This document shows positions 1 through 6,208 of a DNA stretch of 8,086 bases, in pieces. Made by a program: the position numbers and the translations under genes. The stretch spans positions 1 through 8,086 of the forward strand of contig CAAEDZ010000267.1 in the NCBI GenBank assembly GCA_900754775.1, written 5' to 3'. The notes beneath the pieces are model-generated. The model did no database searches. It saw nothing but the letters and a program-made list of their open reading frames with translations, and was not told the origin of the DNA. Origin of the DNA: Clostridia bacterium. GTDB lineage: Bacteria; Bacillota_A; Clostridia; Christensenellales; Aristaeellaceae. The first letter of the stretch is position 1; each line of letters starts with the position of its first letter.

Positions 1-85
1 CGCCTAGCTTGGTCGAGGGCGCGCGACTGGAAATCGCGTAACGGTCAAAAGCCGTTCGAGGGTTCGAATCCCTCCTCCTCCGCCA
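1..85 (+). tRNA. tRNA-Ser(GGA), 5' end cut by the window edge
   Basis: This is a class II tRNA that reads UCC/UCU serine codons. The anticodon stem CGCGA/TCGCG (22-26, 34-38) encloses the loop CTGGAAA, giving anticodon GGA at 29-31. The D stem is CGCC/GGCG. A long variable arm (AACGG/CCGTT) marks a Ser/Leu/Tyr type, and the anticodon fixes serine. The T arm is GAGGG-TTCGAAT-CCCTC, followed by the acceptor 3' strand CTCCTCC, discriminator G and an encoded CCA at 83-85. About nine 5' bases (the acceptor 5' strand, expected GGAGGAG, plus positions 8-9) lie before the window. Confidence 0.95.
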
Positions 86-90
86 CTTTG

Positions 91-126
91 ACAGGTCGGA
101 CAGCATTCGCGGTCGGCCTGTTTTTT
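91..126 (+). terminator. Rho-independent terminator after tRNA-Ser
   Basis: The arms ACAGGTCGG and the wobble-tolerant partner ending in GGCCTGT pair over about nine base pairs (two G-U) and are followed directly by six T residues (121-126). It sits six bases after the tRNA CCA end, as expected for a tRNA terminator. Confidence 0.8.
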
Positions 127-175
127 CGCACGCGCGCCTTGTGCCGCACAGAAAAAAACGCCCGGAGGGCCTGCC

Positions 176-1300
176 ATGAAGATTTCCAAAAAAGACGCCT
201 TGATGTGGATGGAGTTTTTCGCCTCGCTCCCGGAGGACGAGGAACTTTTGCCCAGACAGCAGGAGATCGCCCTTGCCGCCATTTCGCAGATCGAAGCGGC
301 GGTGGAGGCGCGCGTCGCGGCGCTGCGGGATAGGATCCCGGGGCTTAAATCGCTGCAGGGGCGCACAGAATATGTGGGGCCGGACGAGAAGTTCCCCCGC
401 GGCTGCCGTTCCTGCCTGCTCGGCACGGGCCTGAGCGCCATCCGCAAGACCAACAAGTGCAACGCCAACTGCCGCTTCTGCTACGACTACGGCGTGCTGG
501 ACGCCATACCGCCCATCGGCGAGGGCATGTGGGAGATCGGCGGCGCCAAGTTCCGCGAGGAGGACGTCGAGCTGCTGCTCTCCATCCACAGCGCGCCCAC
601 GGGCATCTCCTACGTCTATCTGGAGCCGTTCATGGAGATCGAGGTCTACTACGGCATCATCGAGCGCTTCCACAGGGCCGGTATCCACCAACACATGTAT
701 ACCAACGGCATTCTCGTGAGCGAGGAGAACTTGCGCGCGCTGAAGAAGGCAGGGCTTGACGAGCTGCGCTTCAACCTCGGGGCCACGAACTGCTCCGAGC
801 GCGTGCTTGAAAACATGGCGCTTGCTGCGCGCATACTGCCGCATGTGGGCATCGAAACGCCGATGACGCCGGAGTTTTACGAGACCTTCCTGCGCAAGAA
901 GGAGCGCATCCTTACTTCCGGCATCGAGTTTATCAACTGCGCTGAGCTGCACCTGAACGAAAACAACCTGCAAAACTACGCGGGAGAGCCGCTCTACATG
1001 TACCGGCAGGGCTACCTCTCCCCCATCTGGAGCCATGAACTGACGCTGCGGCTGATGCGCGTGGCCGCCGAAGAGGGCTGGGATGTGGTACTGCACGACT
1101 GCTGCGACCGCACCAAGTTCGCCCGCGACCTCAACCTGCGCGCCAAAGAGGGCGGCTGGTTCGGCTCCAACGCCTACGGCTGCGAGTTTGCGCGCCTGCC
1201 CTACGCCGCGTTTTTGCCCGTGTTGCGCGACGAAGGCTTCGCCTTTGTGAAAGAGGAACCCCTGCCGGAGGGCTATCGCCCGGGCGACATTGTCCTATAA
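176..1300 (+). CDS. Radical SAM protein of unknown substrate
   Basis: The product is a 374-residue soluble protein. Seen: a radical SAM cluster motif C-x3-C-x2-C at Cys95, Cys99 and Cys102 (CNANCRFC), expected to bind a [4Fe-4S] cluster and cleave S-adenosylmethionine. A TIM-barrel-like core follows, with YLEPFMEIE near 148-156 and MYTNG at 174-178. Extra cysteines lie just upstream (Cys77, Cys80 in GCRSC) and late in the protein (Cys254, Cys309, Cys310, Cys336), so a second metal site is possible. GGAGGG at 164-169, six bases before the ATG, supports this start. No clear promoter lies between the tRNA terminator and the gene, so read-through from the tRNA is possible. It faces the diguanylate cyclase gene tail to tail. 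I do not recognise the subfamily and assign no reaction; the radical SAM call is secure. Confidence 0.9.
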   Translation: MKISKKDALMWMEFFASLPEDEELLPRQQEIALAAISQIEAAVEARVAALRDRIPGLKSLQGRTEYVGPDEKFPRGCRSCLLGTGLSAIRKTNKCNANCRFCYDYGVLDAIPPIGEGMWEIGGAKFREEDVELLLSIHSAPTGISYVYLEPFMEIEVYYGIIERFHRAGIHQHMYTNGILVSEENLRALKKAGLDELRFNLGATNCSERVLENMALAARILPHVGIETPMTPEFYETFLRKKERILTSGIEFINCAELHLNENNLQNYAGEPLYMYRQGYLSPIWSHELTLRLMRVAAEEGWDVVLHDCCDRTKFARDLNLRAKEGGWFGSNAYGCEFARLPYAAFLPVLRDEGFAFVKEEPLPEGYRPGDIVL

Positions 1301-1316
1301 GGCGAGATGGGCGCGA

Positions 1317-1353
1317 AAAGCCGTCTTCCTCCCATGCGGAAGAAGGCGGCTTT
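1317..1353. terminator. Bidirectional terminator between convergent genes
   Basis: AAAGCCGTCTTC (1317-1328) pairs with GAAGGCGGCTTT (1342-1353) over 12 base pairs with one G-U. An inner CTTCC/GGAAG alternative also exists. The A-rich left flank and T-rich right flank are short, but the hairpin sits between the stop codons of two convergent genes, so it probably serves both. Confidence 0.7.
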
Positions 1354-1367
1354 GCTGTGGACCTCAA

Positions 1368-2483
1368 CTATGCGGCGTGTTCTTCGTATCCCCGCAGCAC
1401 GTAGGCATCCTTGCCGTGCGCCTTGGCCTCGTAGAGGGCGGCGTCCGCCTGCCGGAAGATGGCGTCGTGGTCGGCGTTCTGATCGTTGACCAGCACCGCA
1501 CCGAGGCTGCAAGTGACGCCCATGGCTTCGCCGTTCACCGCGAATCCCTGCACGCGCTCGCGTATCCTGCGGCACTTGCGCTCGACGCTTTCGCGCGAAC
1601 TCATGCCCTTGGCGAGGATGACAAATTCATCGCCGCCGAAGCGTCCGATGATGTCCGAGGCGCGGAACAGTTCCTGCAGGGCTTCGCCCGTGCGGCGCAG
1701 GATCTCGTCGCCGGCGAGATGGCCGCGCGTGTCGTTGATCTGCTTGAAATCGTCAAGGTCAATGATGATGAAGGCGCATTTGACCTTCGGAGCGCATGCG
1801 CGCAGGTAGTTGACCATCGCTTCCTCGCATGCGCGCTTGTTGAGAACGCCGGAAAAGGCGTCGCGCGTGCTGAGCAGCTTGTAGCGCATCCGCGCCTCAT
1901 AATCGCGTATGCGCAGCGACGAAGTCAAAACATCGACCGCCAGCGCGAAAAACACGGCGACGATCGCCTCAAAGACATCGTACCGGGCGAGGAAAGGCGT
2001 CTTAAAGGCGAGCGTCAATGCGCAGAATCCGGCCACCGCCAGGCCGATGAGGGCAAAGGTGAGCCAGAAAGGCAGCGTGAAAAGCACCGGCATGATGACG
2101 CAGAGCATGGAGAGGAACGAACCGGGCGCCTCCGCCGTGCCCGGCGCGTCGATGGCGATGATGCCGGCAAACAGCACTACTTCGTAGACGACGCAGAGCG
2201 CCGTGGCGACATTGGCGCGCTCCCTGCCCTTCCACGCGTAGATGAGCGTGATGGCGGCGAGGATGATGGTGGCGGGGATGAAGGCCAGATGCCAGACCGA
2301 CGGCGTCCAGCCGGGGATGAGATACGGCGTGGCCAGCAGAAAAACGGCCAGCAGCAGGAAGGTGAGCGGCGTTACCTTGTTGAGCGTGCGCAGATTGTTG
2401 TCCGCGATCTGACGGGCGTCGTCGCGGTGATAGCGCCGACGGGCCTCCAGATAACCAAGCCAGATCCGCCACAAGCGGCGCAT
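1368..2483 (-). CDS. Membrane diguanylate cyclase (GGDEF domain)
   Basis: This enzyme makes cyclic di-GMP from two GTP at the inner face of the membrane. Numbering from the chosen start (371 residues): a basic N-terminus, about six hydrophobic helices (roughly 39-56, 64-83, 91-110, 122-140, 141-160, 170-188), then a GGDEF domain from about 205 to 365. The active-site GGDEF is intact at 283-287, and an allosteric I-site RxxD (R274-D277) sits exactly five residues before it, so product inhibition is expected. No EAL or HD-GYP domain is present. The membrane part matches no sensor family that I recognise. Start choice: ATG at 2483 has GAGGGGG eight bases upstream, with AGGAGAG just before it; an in-frame ATG at 2528 would add 15 residues but lacks a ribosome site. 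The gene is monocistronic with its own promoter. Confidence 0.93.
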   Translation of the reverse strand: MRRLWRIWLGYLEARRRYHRDDARQIADNNLRTLNKVTPLTFLLLAVFLLATPYLIPGWTPSVWHLAFIPATIILAAITLIYAWKGRERANVATALCVVYEVVLFAGIIAIDAPGTAEAPGSFLSMLCVIMPVLFTLPFWLTFALIGLAVAGFCALTLAFKTPFLARYDVFEAIVAVFFALAVDVLTSSLRIRDYEARMRYKLLSTRDAFSGVLNKRACEEAMVNYLRACAPKVKCAFIIIDLDDFKQINDTRGHLAGDEILRRTGEALQELFRASDIIGRFGGDEFVILAKGMSSRESVERKCRRIRERVQGFAVNGEAMGVTCSLGAVLVNDQNADHDAIFRQADAALYEAKAHGKDAYVLRGYEEHAA

Positions 2484-2560
2484 CGCACTCGCCCCCTCTC
2501 TCCTGCTCGCGGCGCGCGTCCAAGGCAACGGGCGGGCGCCGTTTGGTAACGTTCTATACT

Positions 2561-2589
2561 ATTATATTGCCAAAACTGCCTGCGCGCAA
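2561..2589 (-). promoter_or_regulatory. Sigma-A type promoter for the diguanylate cyclase
   Basis: On the minus strand a perfect TATAAT (2561-2566) lies 17 bases downstream of TTGCGC (2584-2589). Transcription would start near 2554, giving a leader of about 70 bases before the ATG at 2483. Confidence 0.75.
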
Positions 2590-2600
2590 GAAATGCGTTT

Positions 2601-2617
2601 ATGTTTTACGCAAACAT
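2601..2617. promoter_or_regulatory. Possible operator: inverted repeat upstream of the -35
   Basis: ATGTTT (2601-2606) and AAACAT (2612-2617) form a perfect 6-base inverted repeat around five bases. An overlapping TGCGT/ACGCA repeat (2594-2598, 2608-2612) is also present. The site lies 12 bases upstream of the diguanylate cyclase -35 element, a position suited to an activator. AT-rich DNA makes chance palindromes likely, so this is tentative. Confidence 0.3.
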
Positions 2618-2685
2618 GAACAAAATATTCGCGCAGTTAAATATCTGATAATATTCTTTAACGCTCCCGGCTGTGGAGGCAATAT

Positions 2686-2719
2686 CGCGGCGGAGGGCAA
2701 GCGCAGTCCCTCCGCCGCG
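2686..2719. terminator. Strong GC hairpin without a U tract
   Basis: CGCGGCGGAGGG (2686-2697) and CCCTCCGCCGCG (2708-2719) form a perfect 12-base-pair stem with a 10-base loop, 14 bases after the stop codon of the redox-protein gene. Neither side has a T run, so it is not a canonical intrinsic terminator. It may protect the mRNA 3' end or act with a factor. Confidence 0.5.
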
Positions 2720-2733
2720 ACGCGCACTGGCGC

Positions 2734-3168
2734 TCACATGGCCTCGTCCACGAGGCGGGCCACCGCCAGCACTGTGGGCGTGCAATCGCCCTCCACTGCC
2801 ATACGCGGCTTGATGGCGGCGCAATCCAGCGCCCCAAGCTCCGCGCGCACGCGCTCCAGAAAGGGCACGACGACCTCTTCCTTGAGCGGCGTGGCCTTTT
2901 CCGCGACGCCCGCGTGGCGCATGGAAAGCGCCATCAGCGCGCCAACGATGGCGCCGCAGGTGCTGCCGATGCCCATGCCGCCGCCAAAGGGCGCGCTCAC
3001 GCGCATGTCCTCCTCGCGCATGCCCAGATCATAGGCGATGTTCGCGCCGCGCAGGATGCGTTCGCAGCAGTTGAGGTTTACCCCGCCGTAGCGTTCATTT
3101 TCCTCCGGGGTATAGTGGGCCGCCTTGCCAAAGCCCGAGGCGATGAGTTCTTCAAGCTTCCCGCGCAT
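2734..3168 (-). CDS. C_GCAxxG_C_C family putative redox protein
   Basis: The product is a 144-residue soluble protein. Seen: the spaced cysteines that define the family, namely Cys34 (with Cys35 beside it), a glycine-rich stretch leading to Cys71-Gly-Ala-Ile-Val-Gly76, then Cys116 and Cys129. The order C, CGAxxG, C, C and the overall length fit the TIGR01909/PF09719 family of probable redox proteins, common in anaerobic Firmicutes. The family is thought to bind metal or do thiol chemistry, but no reaction is established that I can name. AAAGGAGG (3176-3183), seven bases before the ATG, fixes the start. It is a single-gene unit with its own promoter immediately after the terminator of the SIMPL gene, and its function is probably independent of its neighbours. 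Confidence 0.88.
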   Translation of the reverse strand: MRGKLEELIASGFGKAAHYTPEENERYGGVNLNCCERILRGANIAYDLGMREEDMRVSAPFGGGMGIGSTCGAIVGALMALSMRHAGVAEKATPLKEEVVVPFLERVRAELGALDCAAIKPRMAVEGDCTPTVLAVARLVDEAM

Positions 3169-3199
3169 ATCCGTTCCTCCTTTGAAAGTTCGTGTTCAT

Positions 3200-3228
3200 A
3201 TCTTAACACAGCCCGGGAAAAATGTCCA
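3200..3228 (-). promoter_or_regulatory. Promoter of the C_GCAxxG_C_C gene
   Basis: On the minus strand TGGACA (3223-3228) is separated by 17 bases from TAAGAT (3200-3205), with a TG at the extended -10 position. It directly follows the T run of the SIMPL-gene terminator and lies 32 bases upstream of the ATG. Confidence 0.65.
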
Positions 3229-3229
3229 G

Positions 3230-3254
3230 AAAAAAGGCTGGCGCGCGGCCAGCC
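3230..3254 (-). terminator. Rho-independent terminator of the SIMPL gene
   Basis: On the minus strand GGCTGGC and GCCAGCC pair perfectly over 7 base pairs around the loop CGCGC and are followed by six T residues (3230-3235). It lies nine bases after the stop codon. Confidence 0.88.
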
Positions 3255-3263
3255 CTGCAAAAG

Positions 3264-3968
3264 TCACTGAAGTTCAAACTCCATGGACACCGTGGCGTCC
3301 ACGCTCACCAGCGCCGCCTGCACCAGCGTGCCTGCGCCGCCGCTCTCCTCGGCCGCCATGACCGTGTCCGCGGCATAGTTGCGCATGCTGTCGTACACGC
3401 TGACGCCGCCCTCGGAGATGCGCTCGATGGAGGCGACCTGCAGCCCCGCGGCCGAAGCCAGCACGTCCGCCTTGCGGCGCGCGTCCTCAACGGCCATGGT
3501 CAGCGCCTGTTCGCGGGCCTGGGTGTCGTCCTGCACGGTGAACTGCACATTGTCCAGCGTATTGGCGCCGGCGGCAAAGGCGGCGTCGATCAGCGAGCCG
3601 ACGTTGTCCATGTCCGTGGTGCGCACGGAGAGGGAATTGCGGGCCGTGTAGCCGACGATGACCTCGGTGTTGTCGGAATAATCGTAGTTGGCGTAGATGT
3701 TGATGGAATCGGTGTTGATCTCGGATTCCTCCACGCCGGCGTCCAGTAGCGCCTGCTTGATGGCGGCGATCTTCTCGTTGACGGTGGACTGGGCCTCCAG
3801 CACGTCCTTGGACGTTTCCTGCACGCCGACGGTGACGATGGCAAGGTCGCTCTCGACCAGCACCGTGCCGTTGCCGGTGACGGACAGCGTCGTGCCTTCG
3901 GCCAGCGCCGCGCCGGTCCCCAGCGCCAGAATGGCAAGGCAAAGCAGTATCGCAAACATCTTTTTCAT
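3264..3968 (-). CDS. Secreted SIMPL (DUF541) domain protein
   Basis: The product is 234 residues. Seen: a signal peptide with a KK start, a hydrophobic core (5-18) and an ALA site after residue 23, with no lipobox, so it is probably exported as a soluble or loosely attached protein. The rest is one SIMPL/DUF541 domain (about 27-232), with the typical opening VTGNGTV, the segment YTARNSLSVRTTD and an alpha region rich in A/E before the last strands. SIMPL proteins form oligomeric periplasmic or extracellular assemblies; no catalytic role is established. AGGAGGG (3976-3982), seven bases before the ATG, supports the start. I see no convincing promoter in the 139 bases upstream, so expression could come through the hairpin after the anti-sigma gene, making it a third member of that operon. 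Confidence 0.9.
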   Translation of the reverse strand: MKKMFAILLCLAILALGTGAALAEGTTLSVTGNGTVLVESDLAIVTVGVQETSKDVLEAQSTVNEKIAAIKQALLDAGVEESEINTDSINIYANYDYSDNTEVIVGYTARNSLSVRTTDMDNVGSLIDAAFAAGANTLDNVQFTVQDDTQAREQALTMAVEDARRKADVLASAAGLQVASIERISEGGVSVYDSMRNYAADTVMAAEESGGAGTLVQAALVSVDATVSMEFELQ

Positions 3969-4024
3969 CGTTTTTCCCTCCTGTTTTTGACGATTTTGGG
4001 TGATCTATCGCATTCCCCGGGCAT

Positions 4025-4071
4025 AGGGAAAGAAGCGTGGCGGCATTGGACTGCCACGTTGGTCTTTCCCT
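4025..4071. repeat. Large two-part inverted repeat between anti-sigma and SIMPL genes
   Basis: The outer arms AGGGAAAGA (4025-4033) and TCTTTCCCT (4063-4071) pair perfectly over nine bases. The inner arms CGTGGC (4036-4041) and GCCACG (4053-4058) add six more, with small internal loops between them. There is no T run on the minus side, so it is not a standard terminator. It could attenuate or process the transcript between the two genes, or be one copy of a dispersed repeat. Confidence 0.6.
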
Positions 4072-4107
4072 GTGTTTTGCCGGTGGAAATGGATGTGTGG
4101 GAATGGT

Positions 4108-5400
4108 TCAGTCGTGCCGGCGACGGCGGTTGAGGCGCGAAATGCCCAGCCAGATGAGGCCGACCACGAGCGCGACCGCCACGGCAATGCCCGCGTATGG
4201 CGCGATGACCGCAAGCGAGACGCCCATATCGTGGAAGAAGGAGCCGATGGCCTCCATCGAGCGGTTCAGCCCCTGACTGGCCGCGCTGCCGGTGTTCGTG
4301 CCGCCGGTGATGGCCGTGGCCGCGAGCGGCGCGCCTTCGCGCAGCACGATGTCCACGCGGGCGTACTCGAGCTGGCTGTCAAAGTTGCGCAGCTTGCTCT
4401 CCAGGGTGTCGATCTGCGCGTAAACGTCCTTGAGCTGGCTGTCGAGCGCCTGCAGTTCGGCGCTGTCGGATGCGGTGGAGATCAGCTCGTTGAGGCGGTC
4501 CCGCTCCAGACGCAGCGTTTCCAGACGGCCCTGCGCGTCGTAGTAGTTGTCGGAGATGTCCTCGCTGTTGACGGACGAATAGGTCACCTCGGCCACGAAG
4601 TCGAGCGCCTGCAAAAAGGCGTCCAGCTCGGCCGTGGGTACGTCGGCGGCGATGGTGGCGTCGCGCGCGCCCTCCTGCCCCGTGAGGGTATCGGTGACGA
4701 CGTGGCCGTTGTATTCCTCGACCAGATCGCCGATGGACTGGTAGGTGGCGTCAAAGGTATCGCTGTGCAGCTCGCGCACGGCGCTGCGGACAAAGAGGCG
4801 CTCGCTGGCGGCAGACTCGGCAACGGTCGCCTGCTCCTCCGCGCCCAAAATGGGCATGGACGCGGGGGCGATGCCGGGGTCGGCGGACGCGCCGGTATCC
4901 TCGGCGTCGCCGGCGATCATCTCGCCGTCCGCTTCCAGCTGCGCGTAGCGCGCCACGGTGGGGTCTTCGGCGACGGAGTAGGCCTCGGGCGCGGCGTCGT
5001 AGAACTCCGCCTTCGGCGCGCTGGTGGCGATATGTACGCCCGACGCCGCCTGTTGCGGCGCGTCGAGATTGAGAACGCCCGTGGAACGGAAGATGGCCGT
5101 GGTCCCCGCCAGCAGCACGAACGCGGCCGCCGCCGCGGAAAGCGCGCGGTAGAAGACGCGGCCCCTGCGGCGATGGCTCTCGCGCTTGACGGCGTTGCGC
5201 CAGGCGGCCTGTGCCGCGAGCGGGACGCTCAGGCCCTCGTTCATCTGCGAAAGCGCGTCGCGGATGGCCTCGGCGTCGCGAAGCTCCTTGCGACAGGCGG
5301 AGCAGCCCTGCGCATGGCTCAAAAACGCCTGCCGCTGCGCGGGCGTCACTTCGCCGTCTATCCAGGCATCCAGGTGTTCGAGGAACTCCTTGCAGTTCAT
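4108..5400 (-). CDS. Anti-sigma factor: zf-HC2 zinc finger fused to DUF4349
   Basis: Numbering from the chosen start (430 residues). An N-terminal zinc-binding anti-sigma domain has Cys3, then His29-x3-Cys33-x2-Cys36. A first membrane helix spans about 87-105, then an acidic Ala-rich linker to about 199. A DUF4349 ectodomain runs from about 200 to 395 with a coiled-coil stretch (about 286-353), followed by a second helix (395-419) and a basic tail ending RRRRHD. Predicted topology: zinc finger and tail inside, linker and DUF4349 outside. Its role is inferred as holding the adjacent ECF sigma factor until an external signal acts. Start choice: ATG at 5400 has AAGGAGA eight bases upstream and begins MNCKEF as zf-HC2 proteins often do; an ATG at 5433, abutting the sigma stop codon, would add 11 residues but has no clear ribosome site. 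Confidence 0.9.
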   Translation of the reverse strand: MNCKEFLEHLDAWIDGEVTPAQRQAFLSHAQGCSACRKELRDAEAIRDALSQMNEGLSVPLAAQAAWRNAVKRESHRRRGRVFYRALSAAAAAFVLLAGTTAIFRSTGVLNLDAPQQAASGVHIATSAPKAEFYDAAPEAYSVAEDPTVARYAQLEADGEMIAGDAEDTGASADPGIAPASMPILGAEEQATVAESAASERLFVRSAVRELHSDTFDATYQSIGDLVEEYNGHVVTDTLTGQEGARDATIAADVPTAELDAFLQALDFVAEVTYSSVNSEDISDNYYDAQGRLETLRLERDRLNELISTASDSAELQALDSQLKDVYAQIDTLESKLRNFDSQLEYARVDIVLREGAPLAATAITGGTNTGSAASQGLNRSMEAIGSFFHDMGVSLAVIAPYAGIAVAVALVVGLIWLGISRLNRRRRHD

Positions 5401-5433
5401 GCGCACGCTCTCCTTCCGCTTGTATTCACCCAT

Positions 5434-6012
5434 TTAGACGCCGGGCCGGTCAAAAAGTTCCATTTGCGCCGAAAGAATTTCACGAAGTTTCGCCCGGGCG
5501 CGGCTGATGCGCGATTTGATGGTGCCGACATTGGCGTCCAGCACGTCGGCGATCTCATCGTAGGAGCAGCCCTGTATGTCGCGCAGCACCACGGCGGAGC
5601 GCATGTCCTCGGGAAGTTCCTTAATGGCGCGCTCGAGGGCGCGGCGCTGCTCGGAGCGCATGGCGTGGTGTTCCGGGGTATCCATGTCGTCCACGGGCGC
5701 CCATCCGGCGTCTATGCGTTCATCCAGAGAGGAGGCCTTGCGGCGCTTGCCGCGGCGCAGCTCGTCCAGACAGGTGTTCATGGTAATGCGGTAGACCCAG
5801 GTGGAAAAGGAGGACTGGCCCTTGAAGCTGGAAATGGAGCGATAGACGCGCAGCATCGCCTCCTGAAGGCAATCCTGCGCATCCTCCCGATGCCCGCACA
5901 TGCGCAGGGCGACCGCGTACATGCGCCCCTCCTGCGCTGCCATCAGCTCGGAAAACGCCTGACCATCGCCCTTCGCGGCCCGCTCGATGAGGGTCTTTTC
6001 ATCCATCTGCAC
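5434..6012 (-). CDS. ECF-type RNA polymerase sigma factor
   Basis: The product is a 192-residue group IV sigma factor. Seen: region 2 at about 22-88 with the -10 binding segment (DCLQEAMLRVY, then FSTWVYRITMN), and region 4 at about 126-180 with LPEDMRSAVVLRD, YDEIADVL and the recognition helix VGTIKSRISRARAKLR. There is no region 1.1 or 3, as is normal for this group. The start is GTG at 6012, chosen because AAGGAGG (6020-6026) is seven bases upstream; an ATG two codons later would be 13 bases away. The anti-sigma ATG follows the stop codon after 33 bases, so the pair is almost certainly co-transcribed and functionally linked. Its promoter looks house-keeping rather than ECF-type, which argues against simple autoregulation. 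The regulon is unknown; general likeness is to the SigW/RpoE type. Confidence 0.95.
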   Translation of the reverse strand: MQMDEKTLIERAAKGDGQAFSELMAAQEGRMYAVALRMCGHREDAQDCLQEAMLRVYRSISSFKGQSSFSTWVYRITMNTCLDELRRGKRRKASSLDERIDAGWAPVDDMDTPEHHAMRSEQRRALERAIKELPEDMRSAVVLRDIQGCSYDEIADVLDANVGTIKSRISRARAKLREILSAQMELFDRPGV

Positions 6013-6019
6013 GCAGCCA

Positions 6020-6026
6020 CCTCCTT
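6020..6026 (-). promoter_or_regulatory. Ribosome binding site that decides the GTG start of the sigma factor
   Basis: AAGGAGG on the minus strand is seven bases from GTG at 6012 and 13 bases from the next in-frame ATG (6006), favouring the GTG. Confidence 0.75.
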
Positions 6027-6038
6027 CCCTGTCCGTCT

Positions 6039-6067
6039 ATTATACACGAAAATTGAATTTTTGCCTA
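6039..6067 (-). promoter_or_regulatory. Promoter of the sigma/anti-sigma operon
   Basis: On the minus strand a perfect TATAAT (6039-6044) lies 17 bases from TAGGCA (6062-6067), which matches four of six -35 consensus bases. Transcription would start near 6032, about 20 bases before the GTG. No ECF-type AAC -35 element is seen at the usual distance. Confidence 0.65.
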
Positions 6068-6071
6068 GGGC

Positions 6072-6100
6072 TTGATTTTTTCCGGGAAATCATGTATAAT
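6072..6100 (+). promoter_or_regulatory. Promoter of tRNA-Leu(CAA)
   Basis: TTGATT (6072-6077), a 17-base spacer and a perfect TATAAT (6095-6100). The expected start near 6107 leaves a leader of about nine bases before the mature tRNA. Its -35 is only four bases from the -35 of the divergent sigma-factor promoter. Confidence 0.85.
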
Positions 6101-6115
6101 GAGTAACGCGGTTGC

Positions 6116-6201
6116 GCCGGTGTGATGGAATGGCAGACGTGACGGACTCAAAATCCGTTGGTGGCGACACCGTGTGGGTTCAAGTCCCACCACCGGCACC
6201 A
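6116..6201 (+). tRNA. tRNA-Leu(CAA)
   Basis: This is an 86-base class II tRNA reading UUG. The acceptor GCCGGTG pairs with CACCGGC, followed by A and an encoded CCA. The anticodon stem ACGGA/TCCGT encloses CTCAAAA, giving anticodon CAA. The variable arm is TGGTGGCGACACCG-like and the T arm is GTGGG-TTCAAGT-CCCAC. All parts are intact. Confidence 0.97.
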
Positions 6202-6208
6202 AACCAAT

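Noticed and set aside
88..116. TTGACA at 88-93 as a promoter for the radical SAM gene
   Set aside because: No -10-like hexamer occurs 16-18 bases downstream, and the sequence is part of the tRNA terminator stem.
1290..2549. Long plus-strand open frame (419 residues) opposite the diguanylate cyclase
   Set aside because: It is the antisense shadow of a gene with intact GGDEF and I-site motifs. GC-rich codon use keeps the opposite frame open.
2483..2554. Riboswitch in the leader of the diguanylate cyclase
   Set aside because: The leader is only about 70 bases and GC-rich, with no c-di-GMP aptamer features that I can see.
6012..6070. ECF-type autoregulated promoter (AAC-n16-CGT) upstream of the sigma factor
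   Set aside because: A CGTGTA occurs near the -10, but no AAC-type -35 lies at the right distance, whereas a TATAAT with a fair -35 explains the site.
4072..6075. Long plus-strand open frame (667 residues) opposite the sigma and anti-sigma genes
   Set aside because: Low-complexity composition and complete overlap with two well-supported minus-strand genes mark it as a shadow frame.
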